Origin: CBDCWQ01 sp965223435
GTDB lineage: Bacteria; Myxococcota; Kuafuiibacteriia; Kuafuiibacteriales; Kuafuiibacteriaceae
Reading direction: 5' to 3'
NCBI GenBank assembly: GCA_965223435.1
Contig: CBDCWQ010000020.1
Coordinates: forward strand, 124,001-188,000
Length of the DNA: 64,000 bases
The translations under genes were made by a program, and so were the position numbers. The notes under the pieces were generated by a model. It saw nothing but the letters and a program-made list of their open reading frames with translations, searched no databases and was not told the DNA's origin. The stretch's first letter is position 1; each line of letters begins with the position of its first letter. Below are positions 17,255 through 26,577 of this stretch, piece after piece.

Positions 17255-18667
17255 ATGGGCTATCCGATTCATCTCACCTGCCTGAAGGGGCGGCGCGTGC
17301 TTCTCGCGGGCGGCGGCTCTATTGCGGCCGCGAAGCTTGAACCGCTGCTCAGCGCGGGGGCAAGGGTCCATTGGATTTCCGAGTCTTTTGGCCAAGATGC
17401 GCGGACAGCCTTCCCTCGCGTGGATCGCATCGAGGAACGATCGGTCACTCCAGACGATGTCCAAGGCGCCGCCTTGGTCATTGCGGCCACCGATGATCGA
17501 GGTGTCAATCGTCGGCTTTCCCAGGAGGCCCGTAAGCGGGGCATCCTGGTCAACGCGGTGGATGATAAAGAGGCCTGTGATTTTTACGCCCCGGCGGTGG
17601 TTCGCCGGGGGCCCGTTTCTCTCACCATCAGCACCGATGGCGGTTCGCCGCTCTTGGCGGCCCAGCTACGACGCTTCCTGGATGCCGTGATTCCAACGAG
17701 CCTTGGGTCCGTGGGTTCCTTTTTCGTTCGAGCCCGGGCGGCCGGTCTCAAAGGCTTGAAGCGTCGGGGCGCGCTGCTGAAGGCGCTCGCAGATCCGCAC
17801 GTGACGCGTTTGGTCGACCGTGGCCAGCAAGACGCGGCCCTTCGGCGGGTCGAACAGCTGCTCGAGGCCACCGAGGAGCCCTTTCCTCCAAAAACGGTGG
17901 CCCTGGTGGGGGCGGGCCCTGGAAGCAAAGAGCTTCTCACCTTGCGTGCCCTCAACCGAATCCATCGGGCCGATGTGATTTTTCACGATGCATTGGTCCC
18001 GCCAGAGGTTCTGGACATGGCCCTTCCGGGCACCCAGTGCATCCATGTGGGGCGCCGCGGCCGCTCAAAACCTCAGGAGCGGCGGTGTCGGGGCGCGGCG
18101 CCATTTCCCCAGGCGCTGACCATACGCCTTTTGATTCAGGCTGCGAATTCCGGACAGCGGGTGGTCCGGCTCCATGGTGGAGATCCTTGCCTGTTTGGCC
18201 GCGGTGCTGAAGAAATGGATGCCTTGGCCGAGGCTGGGATTCGTTTTGAACTGGTACCGGGTGTGAGCGCGGTGACGGCAGCGCCGTCTGCCTTTGGGGT
18301 GCCGCTGACCGAGCGAGGCAAGGTTCGAGGATTTAGCGTGCGCACTGGGCACCGGCGGACCGGGCCGAGCCAGGCAAAGCTTGAACTCGAAGAGGAAACG
18401 GTGGTGGTGTTGATGGGCCTTTCGTCCATCCGAGAGATCATGGAGGGACTCATTCAGGAGGGCCGCCTACCGAATACGCCGGCCATGGCGGTGTCCAATG
18501 CGTCGCTCCCAACCCAGCGGGTGGTGGTGGGGACTTTGGAAACGCTCGCCGCGAAGGTCGAGGCTGCTGAGCTTGCGCCCCCGGCAACATTGGTCGTGGG
18601 GCAGGTTGTCGCCAGCGCCCAATCTCGTCGGACGGTTCTCTCAGAATTGGCGGATCACGCCGCATGA
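17255..18667 (+). CDS. cysG: Siroheme synthase, CysG-type fusion (precorrin-2 dehydrogenase/ferrochelatase + SUMT)
   Basis: Makes siroheme for sulfite reductase. The N-terminal part (about 1-210) is the NAD-dependent dehydrogenase/chelatase, with GRRVLLAGGGSIAAAKLEPLL and AATDDRGVNRRLS. The C-terminal part (about 210-460) is uroporphyrinogen III methyltransferase, with VALVGAGPGSKELLTLRA, RLHGGDPCLFGRGAEE and ELVPGVSAVTAAPS. Between HVGRR and RLHGGD there are about nine more residues than usual, in a charged loop that still reads in frame. Length (470) matches CysG. The sulfite reductase itself is not in the window. Confidence 0.9.
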   Translation: MGYPIHLTCLKGRRVLLAGGGSIAAAKLEPLLSAGARVHWISESFGQDARTAFPRVDRIEERSVTPDDVQGAALVIAATDDRGVNRRLSQEARKRGILVNAVDDKEACDFYAPAVVRRGPVSLTISTDGGSPLLAAQLRRFLDAVIPTSLGSVGSFFVRARAAGLKGLKRRGALLKALADPHVTRLVDRGQQDAALRRVEQLLEATEEPFPPKTVALVGAGPGSKELLTLRALNRIHRADVIFHDALVPPEVLDMALPGTQCIHVGRRGRSKPQERRCRGAAPFPQALTIRLLIQAANSGQRVVRLHGGDPCLFGRGAEEMDALAEAGIRFELVPGVSAVTAAPSAFGVPLTERGKVRGFSVRTGHRRTGPSQAKLELEEETVVVLMGLSSIREIMEGLIQEGRLPNTPAMAVSNASLPTQRVVVGTLETLAAKVEAAELAPPATLVVGQVVASAQSRRTVLSELADHAA

Positions 18668-18754
18668 CCGTTTGTTTGTCTTCGCGTTTGTCGACCAACT
18701 CAAATGGCTCAAACTCCCCATTTGTTCGCCAAGGGATGCGTTTCAAACGCGTCC

Positions 18755-19564
18755 CTACGCGCTTTGGCTGTCGATGTAGATCTCACCTTTGAGGTACAAA
18801 GCGGCGTGGCCCGCAACCCTCACCCGATCGCCTTGGTCTTCGAGCCACAGCTCACCGCCGCGACGGGACAGCTGTTTGGCAAAAAGCTTGGTTTTGTTCA
18901 GCCTCTGCCGCCAATAGGGGCCGAGGGTGCAATGCGCTGAGCCGGTGACCGGATCCTCGTCGATGCCGTAGGCCGGCGCAAAGAAGCGGGAAACAAAGTC
19001 ACACGCCTTGCCGGGTGCGGTGACCGTGACCGTATCCTTGATGGCCTTCAAGAGCGCCATATCGGGGCGGAGGGTCGCGATTTCGTCTTCGTGCTCAAAG
19101 ATGGCGAGCAGGCCAGAAGAAGAAGACCACAGGGCGCGCGGGGACTGTCTAAGCGCGTGGGAAAGGTCTTCTCGCGGCTCTACCGGTTCGGGTCTTCTGC
19201 TCGGGAGGTCCACTTCAACCATCTCACCCTGTTTTTTGGCGGTCAGGAGGCCGCTTTGAGACTGGAATGTGACGCATGAGCGACCCGGTTCGATCGCATT
19301 CATGATGACGAATGCCGAAGCCAAGGTTGCGTGCCCACACAGTTCAACCTCGACGGTGGGCGTAAACCACTTGATATCAAAGTGGTCTCCATTTGGGACA
19401 AAAAACGCGGTCTCGGAGAGGTTGTTTTCCGCCGCGATCGCTCGCAGGGTGGCGTCGTCGAGCCAGGCCGGCAGCGGGCATACCGCGGCGGGGTTGCCTT
19501 TGAAGACTTGGCCCGCAAAGGCATCAACTTGATAGATGGGGAGGGTCTGCCTCGCGTGATCCAT
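18755..19564 (-). CDS. PhzF family isomerase/epimerase
   Basis: ATG 19564 is preferred over the GTG at 19570 because AAGGCGG lies five bases upstream. The 269-residue protein shows PhzF features: YQVDAFAGQVFKGNPAAVC near the start (including the catalytic-region Asn-Pro-Ala), the NNLSETAFF motif with catalytic Glu near residue 45, TPTVEVELCGHATLAS near 68, and RFFAPAYGIDEDPVTGSAH near 210. Family members catalyse proton shifts on small molecules, but no phenazine genes are nearby, so the substrate is unknown. It is the last gene of a three-gene minus-strand operon. Confidence 0.92.
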   Translation of the reverse strand: MDHARQTLPIYQVDAFAGQVFKGNPAAVCPLPAWLDDATLRAIAAENNLSETAFFVPNGDHFDIKWFTPTVEVELCGHATLASAFVIMNAIEPGRSCVTFQSQSGLLTAKKQGEMVEVDLPSRRPEPVEPREDLSHALRQSPRALWSSSSGLLAIFEHEDEIATLRPDMALLKAIKDTVTVTAPGKACDFVSRFFAPAYGIDEDPVTGSAHCTLGPYWRQRLNKTKLFAKQLSRRGGELWLEDQGDRVRVAGHAALYLKGEIYIDSQSA

Positions 19565-19588
19565 GGTCACCGCCTTAGGGGTTTCGGC

Positions 19589-19942
19589 TTATGGGCTTTT
19601 GGGTCTGGCCGTGTAGTGGCGGGCAATATGTTCGATGGTCCTTCGTCCGAGCTTGCCGCCGACATTCTCTCCGAGAACGCCTCCGGCAAAACCGCCGAGT
19701 ACGGTGCCGAGTCCCGGCAGAGCCGCGGTTCCGGCGGCGGCGCCCGCCATCGCACCGGCAAGGTTTCCGGAGACCGCACCCACGTGCTGGCCTGCACGTC
19801 CTCGAAACTCTTGGGCATCAATATCGCCTCGCCTGAGGCGTACCACGTCTTTACCAAAGCGAAGACCCAAAGATGCAGCGGTGGTCACCGCCAATGGGTG
19901 CCGGGACAATCCGCGAAATATGCGGGTGGGTAGTCTTGCCAT
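19589..19942 (-). CDS. Small glycine-zipper membrane-associated protein
   Basis: ATG 19942 is preceded by GAGAGGAGAG, a strong ribosome-binding site, giving 117 residues. Residues about 55-100 are an Ala/Gly-rich hydrophobic stretch with GxxxG spacing (SGNLAGAMAGAAAGTAALPG), typical of glycine-zipper proteins that insert in membranes. The ends are basic. No family could be assigned. It lies 24 bases before phzF and 43 bases after the TM2-like gene, so it is probably co-transcribed with both. Confidence 0.6.
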   Translation of the reverse strand: MARLPTRIFRGLSRHPLAVTTAASLGLRFGKDVVRLRRGDIDAQEFRGRAGQHVGAVSGNLAGAMAGAAAGTAALPGLGTVLGGFAGGVLGENVGGKLGRRTIEHIARHYTARPKSP

Positions 19943-19985
19943 ACTTGGGTCTCTCCTCTCGTTGGTCTGTACGATGGTAACACGC

Positions 19986-20225
19986 TTAGGTTGGGGTCGG
20001 TCGAAATGGTCTCGTTCCCCCGATACTGAGCCGCTCTTCCGCTTTTTGGTAAGCCGTGTACGCGGCCGCGATGTGGCATAGCCACCCCAAAAAGCCGCCG
20101 GTTCCAATCCATAGGCCGGGTGTGATCACGAACCAAAACAACGCCCGCAGAAAATGGCCGTTGTACAGCTGGCCCATTCCGGGAATCAGGAACGAAAGGA
20201 GTGCGGCAACGCCCGTTTGCTTCAT
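19986..20225 (-). CDS. TM2-like small membrane protein
   Basis: A 79-residue protein with two hydrophobic helices joined by a short polar loop: AALLSFLIPGMGQLYNGHF then ALFWFVITPGLW, followed by a third hydrophobic run GFLGWLCHIAAAYTAY. The GMGQLYNGHFLRALFW pattern resembles the TM2 domain and DUF5683-type proteins. The function is unknown. It is the first gene of a minus-strand operon with the glycine-zipper protein and PhzF. Confidence 0.65.
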   Translation of the reverse strand: MKQTGVAALLSFLIPGMGQLYNGHFLRALFWFVITPGLWIGTGGFLGWLCHIAAAYTAYQKAEERLSIGGTRPFRPTPT

Positions 20226-20494
20226 CTTACCTCCATCGTGCGCACGAGCCCGCCCGCGTAAAGCGTGAATACCCTAATAAGGTACCCTTTTTGCTTTGCG
20301 GCCAAACGGCTTCTGGGGTGATTCAACGGCCCAGAGGGTGTAAAGATTTCTCAAAAGCGCGAAAAACGATTTCGGGTACGCCAAAGCGCCTGGTTGGGTA
20401 AAGGGTTGTGGCGTGTCGCTCGCGTTGACTCCGATCAGAGGCCCATGCTACCCGCGGGCTCGCCAGGGGGTTCGCTGAGCTCGCGAAGAAGGCA

Positions 20495-21973
20495 ATGGGT
20501 CACGCACCCAAAGGCATGGCAGCAGCACATGGACAGCTCTGGTTTCGAGGTTGGGTCCTCGTCTTAGCCGGTGGTCTTTTTGGACTCGCCGGATGCGCCG
20601 ACGAGGTTCCAGGGAACCCCCCGCCGAACGGCCAGCTCCATTTCCCGACCGGGTTGGCGGTCCACACCGCCACGGGCGCTGACCCTCAGTTCCTGTACGC
20701 GTTGAACGCCAACTTTGACCAGCGTTTCAATGCGGGCTCGGTGCTCTCCTTTTCTGTGGATCGCCTTTTCGCTTTGGTCCCCACGTCGAGCGCGGACGAC
20801 GACGTGGTCTTTCGGGCGGATTTTGGGGACGCGGTGGTGAGCCAGGTCCGGGTTTTTCAGTTCGGGGGGGAACTGATTTCGGTGCCCGACGGTGGTGGAG
20901 GGACTCGATTGTTTTTCCCCTCTCGGGGCCGCAATCGATTGACCATGCTCCAGGCCGACGCTCGGGGCCAACTCGACTGTGGTAACCGCGATGAGGACAA
21001 TCGTTCTATCGAGCCGGTGGTGGCCCTGGATTGTACGGAGGCCCATATCATTCGCACCGGTTTTGACGATCCCCTTTCTCTTGCCTACGCGGCTCCCGCG
21101 GATTTGCTGGTGGTCGGGCACCTCCGCCCGGAGGTGGTGAATACGAACGTCATCGGCAATGTGGCCATGGTTCCAACCCTCGATTTTCAGCAGCGGGTCA
21201 TTCAGGAACGCGAGGGTTCAACCCTCGTGAATCCCGTGGTCTCCTCGAGTTTTCTTGATCTTGGGGGGGTGACCGGTCTCGCGTATCGGTCTCAGACCGT
21301 GACCTCTTCGGTGGCGGTCGGAGAGGTTTTTGTGCTGGGGCAGCGGGGCGGGAGCAATATTTCGGGGAATGCGTGGTTTACGCGGCTCGAGCTTTTGCCA
21401 GACGGCGGCGGACATCGACTCGCGGTGGTCGATAGCCTGCTGCTCACCCGTGAGGCCGACGTCATCGGGAGTCGAGGTTTGGTGCTCAATGCTGCCGGGA
21501 CCCGTGCATACGCGTCGGTTCGGTTCGAGGACATCGCCACATCCTTCAATTCCGGTCTCATGGTTATCAATGTCGAGGGGCCTGAGTTGCGGATCGTGTC
21601 GGTGTTGGAACTGGGTGAGGAGCTCGGCAAGCCCGTGTTTTATCCCGGCGGTAGACTCCTTTATGTTCCGGATATCCGGACGGATCGAATCTGGGCTGTT
21701 GATGCCTCCTCGGATCACCTTACGGTCGTGGCCGAAATCACGGGCCGAACGGATCGAACGGTCGATGGCAAGAGCTTCTTAGCCAGGACACTCGATGGGC
21801 CGGTCGACATCGTGTTCCTTCAGCGCGGTGCGCGAACGTTAGGTTTTGTGTCCAACTTTGCCAACAGCACGCTCGGGGTGATCGATGCTTCGGCACCCAA
21901 CCCGACCCAACATCGTGTCGTTGCTCGGTTCGGTCGCGACCTCAATCCCGACGGCGATGCGGAGGGCCCGTGA
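20495..21973 (+). CDS. Lipoprotein with beta-propeller-like repeats
   Basis: ATG 20495 or ATG 20516 leads into a lipoprotein signal with the hydrophobic run VLVLAGGLFGLAGC. The mature part (about 460 residues) is rich in short beta strands and repeated segments such as FPTGLAVHTATG, LYALNANFD, LAYAAPADLLVVGHLRPEVV, LNAAGTRAYASV and GRLLYVPDIRTDRIWAVDAS. These are typical of YVTN/SMP30-like beta propellers. It is predicted on the periplasmic or outer side of the envelope. It overlaps the next gene by four bases (GTGA), so the two are coupled. Confidence 0.7.
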   Translation: MGHAPKGMAAAHGQLWFRGWVLVLAGGLFGLAGCADEVPGNPPPNGQLHFPTGLAVHTATGADPQFLYALNANFDQRFNAGSVLSFSVDRLFALVPTSSADDDVVFRADFGDAVVSQVRVFQFGGELISVPDGGGGTRLFFPSRGRNRLTMLQADARGQLDCGNRDEDNRSIEPVVALDCTEAHIIRTGFDDPLSLAYAAPADLLVVGHLRPEVVNTNVIGNVAMVPTLDFQQRVIQEREGSTLVNPVVSSSFLDLGGVTGLAYRSQTVTSSVAVGEVFVLGQRGGSNISGNAWFTRLELLPDGGGHRLAVVDSLLLTREADVIGSRGLVLNAAGTRAYASVRFEDIATSFNSGLMVINVEGPELRIVSVLELGEELGKPVFYPGGRLLYVPDIRTDRIWAVDASSDHLTVVAEITGRTDRTVDGKSFLARTLDGPVDIVFLQRGARTLGFVSNFANSTLGVIDASAPNPTQHRVVARFGRDLNPDGDAEGP

Positions 21974-24297
21974 ACCGCTTAAGCAGGAACGCACAAGTTC
22001 GAAGCCAGGTGCTCGGCAAAGCCGGGCCCGAGGAGCCCGTGGCGCGTACACGGAAGTGCGTGAGCCGGCACCAGAGGGTCCAATGCCGCATCGTGCCTGG
22101 ATCCGGACTTGTGCGTTTCTGCGTAGTACCCCTTGCCGGAACAAACTTCCGGCAAAGGGTGCTGGGACTGTTTTTGAGTGTTCTTGCAGGCTGCTTTGCG
22201 GCCGCGTGTGGATCGGATGATCCCGATGCGCGCGGGCGTTTCGAGCGGCCGAGCGGACTTTTGCACCTCACCCGCTCCAGTGCCCGCGGCGACTTGTTTA
22301 TCGCGGACTCCGAGGCCCAAGGGGTGCGGGTGCTCCAGTATCTGAAGACCGATGGTGGCGTTCGGGCGGCCTTTGTGCTCGCGCCCAGCATTTTTTTTCC
22401 TTTGGTGATCTTTGCGCCTGGATTTCCGGTGCGCCTGGCGGCGTTTCCGGAGGCGACCGATCGCATTTTTGCATTGGCCCCCGCGCGGCGTGAGGTCCAT
22501 GTGCTTGAAGTGGCGGAGCAACCGTTTGGCGTGGGGGGATCGTCGGTTTCGAATGTGCCGCTCGGTAGCATTTCACTTGAGGGGGTGGTTCCCGAAGATG
22601 CCGTCCCCGTGAACCTGGCCGCCCTTTTTACCCGCGCGGACGGCAAACAAGTGCTCGGGGTGTTGTTTGATCGTCTCGGAGGGGCTGAGCCCAGTGGGCT
22701 CTTGGCGGTTTTGGTACTGACCCCGACTGAAACCGGGGCCTCGTTCGACCGCGCCGAGCTTGAGTCGGTTGAGATTCTGGGTGGGCCGCGAGAGATGGTG
22801 GTCCGAGACGAAGTTGTTTTGGTGTCGAGCGCAGCGACATCCTCGGTGAGCATGGTGCCCTTGTCGCGTCAGGCACGACCGATTTTGGGGTCGCCCGAGT
22901 TTCTGTTCGCGGGTGGACCCACCTCTTCACTCATTGACGTCAAGGCGGAAGACCCTGGACCCGATAGAGGGGCTTTGGCGCTGCGCCTCGATACGTTTTC
23001 AGCCGTTTCTTTTTCGCATGAGGGCGGACGTTTTCGTCGGGCAGACCCAACCGTTTCTTATCCATTTTCGACGGATCGCACTTTGCTTTCCGGTGAGATT
23101 CAGTTGAAGGCCAGTGTTCCGGTTGCGGGCGCCCATGGCCGGGTGAATTTTTTGGGGTCGTCTACCTCCACAACGACCGCTCCGAATCTTTTGCTTCCGT
23201 CCGACTACGCGGACGATGGATTGGCCGACGTCGTGATGATTACGCACCTGGATGGCACCACGACCTTCTTGACAGGCTCTCCGTTTCGCGTCGTGATGAC
23301 TTCAAGCACCTCGGTGGGTCGGGTGACCCGGCTGCGTGGGGATCTGGTCGTAGAAGGATGTTCGGAACCCAGCCACGAGACCTGCCAGGTCGGCACCGCT
23401 GGTCCAGAAACGCCGGAGTGTGCGGATGGCATCGTCCGCCAGGTGACTCTGACCCAGGAGACCTATCGAGCGACATACCGGGGCCCGCTTGCCCAGGGCC
23501 GGAGCGGCAACATACAGCTGGTTGCAACTGCGACGCCTGCCTTTGAGCTGCTTGATCCCGCAGTGACTTCCTTTGTCGAGAGGCAGGTTGTTCCCGGTGA
23601 CCGTGCGCTGGTTCAAGGGGATCAGCTGTGTGCTGACGGGGTGCGTCGCGAGTTTCAAGAGGAGGGTACAGTGACGGCCGTTCTCGAGGATCGGCTCGGC
23701 GTTGAATTGGGTTTTGTTCCGTGTACGGGCAGCGCCATTCGGGTTGCGGTGTACGAAGTCTATCCGAACGGAGAAGAAATGGTCCTCACCCGGGTGTTCA
23801 ACGATCTCATCGGGGAGGTTGTAGAGCGAGTCCCGGTGCAGGGGTCGACGGCCACTTTTTCCAGTCAGCTGGGCATGCGGGTGGTGGCCGGAGACGGTTT
23901 TGCTTGCGAGGTGTCCGCGAATCTTGGCGCACCGTGCAGAACCTCGACCGACTGCGGGTCCGGTAGAAACTGCCAAGCTCCGGTTGAAAGACAACTCGAT
24001 TCGTGCCCCCGCTTTTGTGAGGTGGCGTGCATCCAGAATGCGTCTCGTTGCCTCAAAGAAGAAGTCGTCCGGGCGTGTTCTCAGCTCGAACTGGTGGTTC
24101 GGCCGGCGCTTCCGTTCAGTCTTGACCTTGCCCAGCGGACCACCGATGTGAACCTGCTTCGCCCGGCGGCGCCCGACCAGGTCGTCTTTTCCGATGTCCG
24201 GCGGTCCTGGATCGTCAGTCTGCCAGGCGCACGAGGTTTGGCGGAAGCCCGTTGGTTCGACGATATCCGCGGTTTCATCGTCGACCATCTTCGTTAG
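21970..24297 (+). CDS. Large lipoprotein with propeller-like repeats and cysteine-rich EGF-like segment
   Basis: The 775-residue frame starts at GTG 21970, inside the previous stop codon. The true signal peptide is about 55 residues in (RVLGLFLSVLAGCFAAACGSDD). The first codons up to about 22121 are occupied by the inverted repeat described separately, so an internal start is likely. The body begins with RPSGLLHLTRSSARGDLFIADSEA, like its neighbour, and contains beta-rich repeats. A cysteine-rich stretch near residues 640-710 (CEVSANLGAPCRTSTDCGSGRNCQ) resembles the disulfide modules of myxobacterial surface proteins. The function is unknown. Confidence 0.65.
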   Translation: MNRLSRNAQVRSQVLGKAGPEEPVARTRKCVSRHQRVQCRIVPGSGLVRFCVVPLAGTNFRQRVLGLFLSVLAGCFAAACGSDDPDARGRFERPSGLLHLTRSSARGDLFIADSEAQGVRVLQYLKTDGGVRAAFVLAPSIFFPLVIFAPGFPVRLAAFPEATDRIFALAPARREVHVLEVAEQPFGVGGSSVSNVPLGSISLEGVVPEDAVPVNLAALFTRADGKQVLGVLFDRLGGAEPSGLLAVLVLTPTETGASFDRAELESVEILGGPREMVVRDEVVLVSSAATSSVSMVPLSRQARPILGSPEFLFAGGPTSSLIDVKAEDPGPDRGALALRLDTFSAVSFSHEGGRFRRADPTVSYPFSTDRTLLSGEIQLKASVPVAGAHGRVNFLGSSTSTTTAPNLLLPSDYADDGLADVVMITHLDGTTTFLTGSPFRVVMTSSTSVGRVTRLRGDLVVEGCSEPSHETCQVGTAGPETPECADGIVRQVTLTQETYRATYRGPLAQGRSGNIQLVATATPAFELLDPAVTSFVERQVVPGDRALVQGDQLCADGVRREFQEEGTVTAVLEDRLGVELGFVPCTGSAIRVAVYEVYPNGEEMVLTRVFNDLIGEVVERVPVQGSTATFSSQLGMRVVAGDGFACEVSANLGAPCRTSTDCGSGRNCQAPVERQLDSCPRFCEVACIQNASRCLKEEVVRACSQLELVVRPALPFSLDLAQRTTDVNLLRPAAPDQVVFSDVRRSWIVSLPGARGLAEARWFDDIRGFIVDHLR
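21984..22121. repeat. MITE-like imperfect inverted repeat within the 5' end of the lipoprotein gene
   Basis: The left arm at 21984-22009 (CAGGAACGCACAAGT then TCGAAGCCAGG) matches the reverse complement of the right arm at 22096-22121 (CCTGGATCCGG then ACTTGTGCGTTTCTG) over 26 bases with 4 mismatches. The 86-base centre has internal short palindromes. No transposase gene is inside. It resembles a miniature inverted-repeat element or REP-like unit. Confidence 0.6.
22133..22155. repeat. Perfect short inverted repeat (hairpin)
   Basis: TTGCCGGAA (22133-22141) and TTCCGGCAA (22147-22155) flank CAAAC. It lies 11 bases beyond the larger inverted repeat and inside the predicted signal region of the lipoprotein gene. 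Confidence 0.7.
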
Positions 24298-24483
24298 ACC
24301 GGGTGCCGTCCCCGCCCGCTCATTAGGGTTTTGTGAGTCTTCGTCGTTGAACCCAAGGGTTTTGGGCGGAACGGCGGTGCCTGCGGGTAGGCTTGTGAGG
24401 GTTAACCGAAGGAAGTCTCGGACAATGTCGCACACAACTTGTTCCACGGGCTTGGTTTGTTACACTGCCGACCCGAACCGGCC

Positions 24484-26577
24484 ATGCTTCAAATCAGCAT
24501 CAATGAGAAAGGCGGCGAGCCGCGTCATGAAACCTTTGAAAAAGGTGAGATTACCATCGGGCGCGTGCAGGGCAATGACGTCATTTTGCCAAAAGGCAAC
24601 ATCTCGAAGCGTCATTCCCGCATCGTTCTGAAGGATGGCAAGTTCGTCATTGTTGACCTCAAGTCGACAAACGGCACCTACGTCAACGGGAAGAAGATCA
24701 CCGCGCCACAGGTTATCAAAGCGACGGACAAGATCTATATCGGTGATTTTACGCTTCAATTGACAGGCGCGAATGGGAGTACGGCGGCCAGTGTCGAGCC
24801 TGCAGAGTCTGTCGCGGCGCCGGTACCGGAAGAGATCGATCTGTTTGGTGGCGATGCGCTTGAGGCTGAACCACCGAAATTGGGCCGGCCCGGAGGAAGC
24901 GCTCCTGGGCTGATCGACGACAACTTTGACCAAGAGTTTGAGGCCGAGGCGCAGGATTCGCCGGTGACGCCGTCACCACCGATGGATTTTGAACTCAAGA
25001 ATCCGCCCTCGTTGTCCATGCCTGCGCCCTCTTCGAGCCCGCAGCATTCGCCGACCGAGCAGCCCGAGCTTGAGCAAGTTTCTTTTGAGTCGACCGAGGA
25101 GCCCGAAGTTCCTTCTCTCGCAAAGAAGCCGCCCGCTATGAGCCGAACGGGTGCGGCGCGTGCGCGGCCTGTGCCTTCTCGACGATCCACCGCCGTGCCG
25201 AAAAGTGGGCTTTCCGACATCGAGATTCACGCACCCCGCGATGCCTCCCTTGCTGCCGCCGGTGTCGGCCTTCGGCCCGATGCAGAAGGGGGCATCGCCC
25301 ACGCGGCGCGGGTGGTTTCAGAGCCACTCGATCGTCGGCAGGCGGTGTTGTCGATTCACCAAATCATCGCCCAAGAGCTTGGTCTTCGGGGGCTCACCCT
25401 TGAGGCGTTGGCCTCGGTTCGATCCGAGGCGATTGCCATCGCCGAGCGCGAGGTCGGTCGCCTGAGAGCCTCTGGCCGCTTGATTGCGGCTTCGGACGTG
25501 ACGGGCTTGGCCGAGCTGGCGGCGGCGGCGGCGCTGGATATGGAGCCCATTTTGGATCTGCTTCTGGATGAGGCGGTGGTGGAGATCTCCATTACTGGAG
25601 ATGGTCGGGTTTGGGCCGATCGCGAGGGGCACCTCGAACCTACGGGTCGGGTCATCGATCGCGAGGCCGACGTGATCGGACTGATTCGTCGCTTAGCGGT
25701 TCTGGGGGGCGCCGATCCATCGGCCATAGATTCACTGTTGGACGTTCGGCTCTTGGATGGGGCCCGGGTGGTTGCGGCCCTTCCCCCTGTCGCGTTTCGT
25801 GGGCCGACGCTGTCCTACCGAAAGACGACACGCGACGCGTTCTCTTTGGAGAAGCTGCTTGAGTACAGCACGATCTCTACAGAGATGATGACCTTCCTGG
25901 ATTACTGTCTCAGGTACCGCAAGGGCATCTTGCTGTCCGTCGGTCCCGGGGTTGGGGCGACTGCGACCTTGAATGCGCTTACCGTTCAGATGCCGGACGA
26001 CGATCGGATCGTGACGATTGAAAACGGCGTTGAGCTTCATCTTGGCTCCCTTCGGAACGTGACTGCGCTCGAGCCTAAGGGGAATTCGGATATGGGCGCT
26101 TTGGTGCGCCATGCCGCGGCCATGCAGGCCGAACGTGTGGTTCTCGGCGGGCTTGGTGGGCCAGCTGCGGCGGAGGTGGTGCGGGCTTTTTCGGGGCCGC
26201 TGGAAGGGTCCGTGGCCAGTTATCCAGCCAACAACCCCAGTGAGGCTGTGAGCCGGTTGGCCAACATCGAATTGGCGTCTTCGTACCCCGATTCGGCAGC
26301 TGCGATGCGTCTTTTGGCCATGGCCTTTCCGGTGGTGCTGCAGGAAACGAGGTTTCACGACAACTCAAGACGCATGACGGTGGTCAGTGAGCTCAGTTTG
26401 ACCGAGTCGGGTGAGGTTGTTCTCGACGATATCTTTGACTTTTTGCCAGAGGGTGTTGACGAGCAGGGCATCGTGACCGGGACCTTCCGCGCGACGGGTC
26501 ATCAGCCCCGGTTTTTGGAAGAACTCGTGGACCGAGGTGAAGCCGTCGATGTCGACATGGAGATTTTCAAGGAATAG
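24484..26577 (+). CDS. FHA domain fused to a catalytically degenerate CpaF/TadA-like ATPase
   Basis: ATG 24484 gives 697 residues. Residues about 1-95 are an FHA domain, with IGRVQGNDVILPKGNISKRH and STNGTYVNG. A Ser/Pro/Glu-rich linker runs to about 280. The C-terminal 420 residues have the CpaF/VirB11-type layout, including DLLLDEAVVEISITGDGRVW and the pre-P-loop LSYRKT. Key residues are lost. The P-loop is GPGVGAT at 487-493, with Ala where Lys should be. The Walker-B-like GEVRG is GGLGG (555-559), losing both Glu and Arg. The GTVHAN motif is ASYPAN. It cannot hydrolyse ATP in the normal way and probably serves as a scaffold. No other type II/IV pilus gene adjoins it. Confidence 0.75.
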   Translation: MLQISINEKGGEPRHETFEKGEITIGRVQGNDVILPKGNISKRHSRIVLKDGKFVIVDLKSTNGTYVNGKKITAPQVIKATDKIYIGDFTLQLTGANGSTAASVEPAESVAAPVPEEIDLFGGDALEAEPPKLGRPGGSAPGLIDDNFDQEFEAEAQDSPVTPSPPMDFELKNPPSLSMPAPSSSPQHSPTEQPELEQVSFESTEEPEVPSLAKKPPAMSRTGAARARPVPSRRSTAVPKSGLSDIEIHAPRDASLAAAGVGLRPDAEGGIAHAARVVSEPLDRRQAVLSIHQIIAQELGLRGLTLEALASVRSEAIAIAEREVGRLRASGRLIAASDVTGLAELAAAAALDMEPILDLLLDEAVVEISITGDGRVWADREGHLEPTGRVIDREADVIGLIRRLAVLGGADPSAIDSLLDVRLLDGARVVAALPPVAFRGPTLSYRKTTRDAFSLEKLLEYSTISTEMMTFLDYCLRYRKGILLSVGPGVGATATLNALTVQMPDDDRIVTIENGVELHLGSLRNVTALEPKGNSDMGALVRHAAAMQAERVVLGGLGGPAAAEVVRAFSGPLEGSVASYPANNPSEAVSRLANIELASSYPDSAAAMRLLAMAFPVVLQETRFHDNSRRMTVVSELSLTESGEVVLDDIFDFLPEGVDEQGIVTGTFRATGHQPRFLEELVDRGEAVDVDMEIFKE

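Noticed and set aside
18040..18180. Frameshift in cysG where the HVGRR to RLHGGD spacing is too long
   Set aside because: The frame stays open on both sides and the added nine residues are in a loop region; the methyltransferase motifs continue in the same frame.
21942..24447. Long reverse ORFs opposite the lipoprotein gene
   Set aside because: Antisense shadows; no recognisable domain, and the real gene has a signal peptide.
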